Shown here: positions 1-9,000 of the stretch, piece after piece
Position numbering within the stretch: position 1 is the stretch's first letter
Layout: each line of letters begins with the position of its first letter
From: Pelomonas aquatica
Lineage (GTDB): Bacteria; Pseudomonadota; Gammaproteobacteria; Burkholderiales; Burkholderiaceae_C
Reading direction: 5' to 3'
Length of the DNA stretch: 64,000 bases
Assembly (NCBI RefSeq): GCF_026712205.1
Contig: NZ_JAPPUW010000007.1
Location: 1 to 64,000, forward strand
Position numbers and translations under genes: made by a program
The notes under the pieces: generated by a model
Database searches by the model: none
Told to the model about the DNA's origin: nothing
Seen by the model: the letters and a program-made list of their open reading frames with translations, nothing else

Positions 1-3000
1 CACGCTGGTCGTGCCCAGCCGGTACAGGCTGTTGTTGCCTTCCACGAACCCGCGCCCGTACAGCACCACCGTCGCGCTCGTCCCGTCCGACGACACCGAC
101 TGCACGCTCAGCCCCGTCACGATCGGAACAATCTGCAGCGGGAAGGTGCCATCGGCGAAATTGGTGATGGTCGAGCCGACCTGGCCATAGACGACGCAGT
201 CGCCCGTGTAGGCGTTCAGCGGCACGTTGAAGTAGGCGATGCCGCGCGCAGCATCGAAACGGAAGACGCCGACGACGACGCTGCCGACGACGCCGTTGGC
301 GTCGATGGTCTGGAAGTTGGCCTTCGCGGTGCTCGGGTCGAAGGGCACCGAGATGCCGATCTGCTGGCCCGGGTTGGCCGAGGGCGCGGTGGCCACGGCG
401 GCGGCGCCGCTGGTCGCACGCACGTCGCTCGCCGGGCGGATCGTGAAGTGGCGGACGAGGTCGGTGCCGAGGATGTTGCCGGCCTTGTCGCTGATCGCAG
501 AGCCCTTGACGGTGAGCTGGTAGTCCCCGGGCGGCAGATAGCCGCCGGGCAGGACCGAGAAGACCTGGCCCAGGGAGCGGAAGTTGAGCGAGACCGGCAC
601 GCTGACGTCGTCGGCCGTGCCGAAGACGCCGTCGGGGCCGGGGCGGACCAGGGAGATCGCCGCGGTCGTGAGCCGGCTCGTGTCGAGCGGCTCGTCGAAG
701 GAGAAGTCCACCGACTTGACGAAGAAGCGCCGCGCGCCCTCGTCGACGCTCACGCTCTGCAGCACGGGCGGGAAGGTGTCCTTGACGACATCGAAGACGA
801 CCGGCGCGCTGAGCGTGCTGTTGCCGCCGGTGTCGGTGACGCGCACCTGCACGGACAGCTTGTTGCCGCCGGCCGCGATGGTCGGCGTCTGCGCGGTGAA
901 GACGAAGGGGAACGCGGGGGCGTCGGCCACGACCACGCCGTCGACCAGCAGCTCGACATTGCGCACCTGGACGTCGTCGGCGACGGTCGGGCGCACGGTG
1001 AAGCTGCGGCCTTCCAGGACCTGCACGCCGGGCGTGCCGGGGTCGGCATCCTTGGCGTCGACCTGGAGCGACACCACCTGGGGCGGCACGCCCTTGGCAT
1101 CGAAGGCGACGTAGTTGACGATCTGCAGGCCGCCAGTGCTGTCGGCGACGAAGGCCAGGCCGTTGGCGATGACGACATCGCGCGGCACGGCCGGCAGGTT
1201 GTAGCGCGTGACCAGGGTGCCGGTGTTCGTCGGGTCCGACACATTCATCAGGTCGAGCGCCTTGAAGCCGCCGAACACGAAGCTGCTGCTGCCCACGGCG
1301 ACGGCAAGGCCGGAACCATTGGGCACGACCGACGTGCCGCCGATCGAATTGAGCTTGACGCCCGACAGCACCGTCATCGCCGCCGGGTTGGAGACGTCGG
1401 CGGTGGCGAAGCCGCCCGTGCCGCCATTGCTGGCGCCGATGTAGGCGACGCCGTTGCCGACGAACAGGCGGCCACCACCGGCCGGCAGCGCGAGCGAGCC
1501 GAGCACGGTGAGCTGGCTGCCGCTGATGGCGAAGCTGCGCAGCGTGTGCGAGGCGTCGACCGAGTACAGCGTGCTGCCGTCGATGCTCAGGCTGGTGACG
1601 GTGGAGCCGCCGAGCGTCGTCAGGTTGACGCTCTGCAGCAGGTCGCCGGTCAGCAGGTTGACCACGGCCAGGTCGTTGCCGGTGGCGACGAAGGCGATGC
1701 CATCGCGCACCTGCACGGCGTTCACGGGCACGCCGAAGGCCACCGTCTGCATCAACACCGGTGCGGCCGGCTTGCTGATGTCGACCAGGCTCAGGCCCGC
1801 GTCGCCACCCGCCACCGCCGCCACGCCGCGCACGCCATCGACGGCGATGTCGACGTTGTTGCCGGGCAGGCTGATTTCGGCCAGCACGGCGGGCTTGGTG
1901 AAGTTGGTCACGTCGACGACCGACAGGCCGCGGCTGCCGGTGGCGACATAGGCCGTGAGATGGCTCGGGTCGGCGACGGCGGCGGACACCGCCACCGCCT
2001 CGGCGCTGCCCGTCAGCGCGGCCGAAGACAGCACGCCGGTCGGCGCGCCCAGGCTGCCCAGCGGGTTGATGCCCAGGCGGATCGAGTCGAAGTCGCTGAT
2101 GCCGTCGTGGTTCGTGTCCTGCGAGTTCGGGTTGGTGCCGATCGCGAACTTGATGTTGTCGGGCAGGCCGTTGCCATTGGTGTCCGGGGCCGTGCTGGCC
2201 CGGAAGTTGGCCTGCGTGAACATCGTCGTCTTGCCGCTCGGCGCCGTCGTGTCCCAGGCCTCGGCGACCAGGCCGCTGACCGGGTCGAAGATGGTGTAGT
2301 GGACCGGCGTGGACGGCGGCAGGAAGAAACTCCACTGGCCGTCCGGCCCGCTGACCATGCGCAGCGGCGGCAGGTTGGGCGAATTGGGCTGGTCCAGCTC
2401 GATGTAGTCGTTGCCGTAGTGCAGCGCGGTGCCCTGGGCCGCCAGGCCGGTGCCGACCAGCGCCTGCGTGAACGTGGCCTGGGTCGGGTCGTTGCTGCTG
2501 ATCGTGATCGCGGCGCGGTCGAGGCTGATCTTGGCGGGCGTGAACGTGACGCCGAACTGCACGCTGGCCCCCGGGGCGAGTACCAGCGGCGTGGCCGCCG
2601 AGACGCCGGCGAGCGCCCCGGTGACCGCGAAATCGGGCGAATTCGACAGCGCCTGCGTGATGCTCAGCGGCTGCGTGCCGTCGTTGGTGAGGGTGCCGAA
2701 ATTCGCCACCGCGCCGGTGCTGCCGACCTTGGTGCCGCCGACATTGTTGTTGGGCACGCTGACGGCCAGATGGCCATAGGGCGAGACCGCCTTGCCGGCG
2801 AGCGGGATGTCGGTGCTGGCCCCGCCGCTGCTGTTGCTGACGATGTGCAGCTTGGCGCTGGCGCTGCCCAGCGCGCTGGGGTCGAAGGTGACGGTGACCG
2901 CGAGGCGCGACGCCGCGGGGTTGTTGGGGTCGAAGGCGGCAAGATCCAGCGGCCCCGAGAAGCCGCTGACCGAGAAGCCGGCGTTGCCCTGGACATCGAC

Positions 3001-6000
3001 CGAGCTCAGGTGCAGGGGGTGATTGCCGGTGTTGAACAGCCAGACCGTCTTCGAGGCCAGCGCGCCACCGGGGCCGTCGGCGTTCACGGTACCGAAGTCC
3101 AGGCTGCCCACGACATTGGGCGGCTGGCGGTTGTCGGCCGGCCCGTCGACGACGGCCAGATAGGCCGGCAGGTCGCCCTCGTCGATCAGGTGGCCCGGGC
3201 CGGGGACCGGGTTGCCGCCGTTGTTGAAGGCGTAGGCCTGCCCGGCGACCGTGTAGTCGTTATTCGCCTGCAGCTTGTAGTAGTTGTAGGCGGCCTGGAA
3301 TTCGGCGACGGTGGACGGGATGCCCAGGCCGGCCTTGAAGACACCGATGAAGTCGGGGCCGATGGCCGGGATGGTCGTCAGCAGCGTGCCCAGGCCCATC
3401 AGGTAGTTGGACGAATAGGGGGCGGTGTTGGTGCGCTGGTGGATGGCGCCCAGCAGGTGGCCGAATTCGTGGCCGATGGTCGACGCGAACTGGTTCACCA
3501 GCGTCGAGCGGAAGGCCGCCGCGCCGGCACCCGCGGCGCCCGCGGCGCCGGCCACCATCTTGTCGACATTGACGATGAGGCCGCTGCCGCCCGGCACGAA
3601 GGCGCTGCCGGAGTTGTCGCTCACCGAGCGGTTGAACAGGCCGTCGAACAGATACTGGATCTGCGGCTTGGACATGTTCGCTTCGTTGGGAACGATGGAA
3701 CTCAGGAAGTAGTCGATGCCGAAGTCGGCCCAGACCGCGGCGGCACTGCCCGTGTAGGGCGCCCCGCCGATCGCGACATTGCGCAGGTTGACCTTGTCGC
3801 CGGTGCCCGGCGTGCCGTTGACCAGCGTCAGCGTCGACAGCGATGCCGGGTCCACGCCGAGCATCGTCACGTAGAACTGGACGGTGATGTCGTTGAACAG
3901 CTGCGCCACCGTCGCGTCGAAGAAGGGCTTGTCGACGCCCGTCGTGCGGCTGCCGTCGCCGTCGGTATCGGGGAACATGTCGACCAGGCGCTGCGTGCCC
4001 GCCACCACCGGGCTGGCGTCGACGACGGCAGCGATGCGGGCGCTGAACTCGGACTGCGAGAAGAAGACGTTCTGCAGCGCCAGGCCCACGCCCGACAGGT
4101 TGATCTTGCCCACGTCCTTGGCGTCGGGCGCGGTGATCGTCAGCAGGTCGTTCAGCGTGCCGGTCGTGGTCGGCGTGAACTGGATCTGGTCGCCGGCCAC
4201 CGAGAAATTGGTGCCGGTGCCCACGGCGATGTTCTGCGGCTTGGCGGCCGGGTCGCCGTAATAGGTCAGGCCGTCCTTCTGCGTGAAGCCGACGCCCGCG
4301 GCGATGCGCGGGAAGTCAATCTTGCCGTCTTCATGCCGGTTGTCGGCAATGTCCAGGAAGCGGTAGGCATAGATGTCGGTCGCCGGCATCTGGCCGTCGA
4401 GGTTGTGGTCGACGCCGTTCTTGTCGACCCAATGCGTGTGCATGTGGATCTTCAGCCCGTAGAGCCGGTCGGCCGAGTAGGTGCTGATCTGGCCCAGCAG
4501 CGCATGCACGGTGCCGTTGATGTTGCCGACCTGCTGCGGTTCGAGCGAGAAGGTCTGCTGGTGCACGCCGTCCAGGAACTGGCCCGCCGACGCGTCGTCC
4601 AGCGTGACTTCGACCAGCAAGGGGGTGGCGTGGACATTGGTCGTGCTGCAGGCGTCGCTGTTGGGGTCGAGCTTGGCGGCGTTGTTGGCGAACGAGAGAT
4701 TCATCGTCCCCGAGTCCTTGGGGAAGAAGTAATCCTGGATGCCCGAGGTCTGCAGCACCGGCGTGACGTCGATGTCGTGCGTGGCCGGCGGGCACGGCGG
4801 GTCGCTGGGCGCGCCCGGAGGCGTGAGGCCGTGCCAGCCCGGGGCGACGATGCCCGAGCCGGGGTCGGACACGACGGTCTTGCCGTCCGCCGACACGGTG
4901 GCGGTGCCATTGATGACGAGCCGGCCGGTCGTGTGGTCGAAGCTCAGCACGTCGAGCTGCGTGCCGGGCGCGGCGTTGAAGACGTTCGGGAAGGTGATCT
5001 GGACCGGCTTCGTGAACACGGCCACGCCGGGCGCCTGGATCGTGATGTCGAAGCTGTGCTCGGCCACGCCGGCCGGCAGCATGTCCTTGACCAGTTCGGG
5101 CGGCACCGTGGCCATGCCGATCTGGACATTGCCCAGCGGCTGGCCGTCGTTGCCCACGGCCGAGCCGGGCTGCACCGTCAGCGTGAGCGAATTGCGCTGT
5201 TCGTCCGTCAGCTTGGGCGCCGCGACCTGCGGCGTCGTGATGACGGTGGGCACGTCGGCGGCCACCGTCTGCAGCGTGCTCACGGGCACGCGCGGCAGGT
5301 AGACCGCCATGTCCCAGGAATTGGCCTGCTGCACGGCCAGGCTGCCCATGCTGCCCATGGCCGTGTTGGTGATGCCCGCACGCAACGTGAGGTCCATCAC
5401 CATCTCGGGCCAGAACACGCCGGTGGGCGGGTTGGTCGCGGTGCGGCCGTCGACCGCCAGCTTCACGTCGCCGGTGGGCGCGTTGTCGAACTCGAAGTAG
5501 CCGGTCGCGTCGGTGTAGACGACCTGGCCGGTGCCCAGGATCGTGACCTTGGCGTTCGCGATCGGGTTCAGGTAGACGTCGTCGGCGGTGTGCAGGATGC
5601 CGTCGGGGCCGCGGCGCACATCGTCGAAGGTGCCGGGCACCAGGTCGGGGCCGGGGTCGACGACGCGGCCGACCAGCTTGGTGCCGAGCACCGACGCCAG
5701 GCTGACGGTCGTGAAGCTGGTCGTCAGGCTGCTGCCCGCCAGGCCGCTGCCGGCGGCGTCGAGGAAGCTGCCGTCGCTGGCGCCGCGGATCGACGCGCCC
5801 ACGACATGGATGGTGATGCGCGCACCGCCGGGCAGCGGCGCGGTGAAGAACAGCCAGGCGTAGCTGCCGTCAGCGGCGGGCACGATGCTGGCAGCGATCT
5901 TGCTGCCGTCCGGTCCGGTGGCATAGAAGCTGTCGCTCGTCAGCGTGGCGGTATTGACCGCGCGGCTGAAGACGAGCTTGGGCCGGTAGGTGGAGCCGAC

Positions 6001-9000
6001 GTCGGTGCTGCCGTCGGTCGGGCTCAGGCTGGCGACGGTCAGCAGCGGCAGCGAGTTGACCTTCACCTGGCGCGTCAGCGTGGCGCTGTTGCCGGCGGCG
6101 TCGCTGGCGGAGAGGGTCAGCGTGTGGTTGCCGACGCCGAGGTTGGCCAGGTTCAGCGCCTGGTCGAAGGCCCCGGTGCCGGGCGTGAACGCAATCGCGG
6201 TGCTGCTGCCGCCGTCGATGCTGTAGTTCAGCAGCGTCAGGCTGCTGCCGGTGCCGTCGGCGCTGCCGCTCAGGCGGCTGCCGGCGACCAGGCTGGCGCC
6301 GTCGGCGATGCTGGACAGCACCAGGGCCGGCGCCTTGGTGTCGAGGGTCAGGCTGATGGTGGTGGGCGCGCTGACGTTGCCGGCCTTGTCCGTCGCGACG
6401 ATGGCCAGCGTGTGGCCACCGTCGGCGCTGCCGTCCAGCGCGAAGCCGGGGCTGAAGCTGAAGCTGCCGTTGGCATCCAGCGTCAGGCTCTGCGGCGCAC
6501 CGCCGTCCACGCTGATCTGGGCGCCGGCGACGCCCGACAGATTGTCGATCACCTGGCCGCTGATCACCGGGTTTGTATGCGTCGCCGCCGGCGTCGCGCC
6601 GAGCAGGATCTTGGGCGGCTGCTTGTCCTGGGTCAGCGCGAACCTGGCCAGCACGGCCTGTGCCACCTCGGCGCCGATGAGCTTGCCGGCGTTGTTGTCC
6701 AGGCTGGTGTGGATGCCGCCGTAGATGCGGCTCATGCCGGCCTCGTCGGCGGCCTGGCTGAAGCTGGCGAAGCTGCGCGTCACGCCGGGCAGCGTGGGCG
6801 AGGTGGTGCTGAAGGCGGTGTTGTCGCCGAAGGTGGCGGCCAGGATGCCGGCCGCGGCGGCGCTGAAGGTGCTGTGGCCCGAGACATAGCTCGGGTGCGG
6901 CGGCGTGATGAGGAAGGAGGTCCAGTTCGGGTCGACCGTGGTCGCCGCGTTGTTGTCCAGGTCGGCGTTCTGGATGGCGGTGACCGGGCGCCAGAAGTCG
7001 TAGGTGTACTTGGTGTCCCAGGCGGCGATCGCGGCATCGGCCAGCGCGACGTTGAGCTGGGCCATCAGCCGCGCATTGGCGGACAGCGAATTGCCCTTGG
7101 CCGCCGCGATCTGGGTGGCGATGGCGTCCCAGTGGCCCGGCGGCGTGTAGCTGCCGCCGCCGTCAGCCCAGAACAGCGCCTGCTGGGTCTGGTCGGCGGT
7201 GCGCGTACTGTTGGTGGCGCGCCCCAGGCTCTGCACCTGGTTGATTGCCGCGGCGTACTCCGGCGAAGTCAGCGCCGGCGGCGCCGGCGCGCGGAACTCG
7301 CTGCCGGAGGTCAGCGCGAACGGCGTCACCGCACCCCATTGGGGATCCTGGGCCACGGCGAAGCCCGGCCCCGTCGGGCGCCAGGCACCGAGGGCACTGC
7401 TGCCGTCGATGTTGACCAGCGTCAGGTAGCCGTCGTTCGCGCGCAGCGCGATCACGGCCCTTGCAATGCCGTCGCCCAGCGCGATGCCGGCCGTCTTGGC
7501 GGCGCCATCGGTGATCTTGGCCAGGTCGGCGGCGAGGCCTGCATCCAGGCCGGCGCGCTGCGCCGGGTAGAGCTGGTAGAGCACGCGGTAGGCGGCCTGC
7601 TCGACCGCCGCATAGGCGTCCACATTGCCGCTGACGCTGCGCTGGACCAGGAAGGCCGGCGTGCCCTGGATCGCGGCCAGGGTGTCGTAGACCGAGATGC
7701 TCTGCAGCGCCAGCACCCGTGTCGCGACGGGCGGGTCGGTGGCGTCGGACTGGATCGCCTTCAGCGCGATGTTGGTCCATTCCAGGACCGGGTCGGTCTG
7801 CGTCGTGGCCACCCGCGTGAGCGTGCGCGCCACGGTCTGGGCATTGCCAGCCGCGTCGGCCACGCTCAGCGTGATGCTGTTGTCGCCCAGCGCGAGCGCC
7901 ACGCCCGGGAGCTGGAACCTGCCGCTGGCGTCGGCCGTGCTGCTGAGCCCCTGGGCGGCCAGCGTGATGGTGGCGCCGGCCTCGGCCAGGCCCTGCAGCG
8001 TGACGATGGCCGAGCCTGTCTGGGCGTCGTTGCCGGCCAGCGCGTCGATGACGCCGATGCCGAAGCTGGCGCCGGTCGGCGCCTGGGTGTCCAGCTTGAA
8101 GGCGACGTCCACCGGCGTGCTGGCGTTGCCGGCGGCATCCTTGGCCACCACGCGCACGACGTGGGCGCCGTCGGCCAGCTTGCCGCCGGCGAGCGTGTCC
8201 AGCACCGCGCGGCTGAGCGTGAACGAGCCGTTGGCCTGCAACAGTCCGACGAGGTCCGTGAAGCTGGGCGTGGCGCCCGGGTCGAGGGCGACCAGCAGAT
8301 GCGTCACGCCGACATCGTCGTGCGCGTCGCCGGCGATGGTCGGGTCGGACGTGATGCCGTCGGTCGCCGAGATGCCGGTGTCGTGGGCCAGCGCCGCGCT
8401 CAGCGTCGGCGGCAGGGTGTCGGCCGCCGTGGAGGGGTCGCGCGTGAGGGTCAGGCTGCTGGTCGACGTGTTGCCGGCCGCGTCCGCGAGCGTCAGCACG
8501 AAGGCGTTGGCGCCCAGGCTGAGCGAGATGCCGCTGAAGTGGAAGCTGCCGTCGGCGGCGGCCACCGCCGTGCCCAGCACCGTGCTGCTGCCCGACAGGC
8601 GCAGGGTCAGCGCGGCGCCGGCTTCCGTCATGCCGACCAGGTTGACCGGGTTGATCGTCGTGTGCCCGTCGCCCACCGGCGGGCTGTCGCTGGCCGGGTC
8701 GAGGCCGAAGCTGGCGACGACCGGCGCCTGGGTGTCGAGGCGGAAAGCAATGTCTACAGGCGTGCTGGCGTTGCCGGCCGCGTCCTTGGCCACCACGCGC
8801 ACGACATGGGCGCCGTCGGCCAGCTTGCCGCCGGCGAGCGTATCCAGCGCCGCGCGGCTGAGCGTGAAGCTGCCGTTGGCCTGCAGCAGGCCGATGAGGT
8901 CCGTGAAGCTGGGCGTGGCGCCTGGATCGAGGGCAACCAGCAGATGCGTCACGCCGACATCGTCATGCGCGTTGCCGGAAATGGTCGGGTCGGACGTGAT

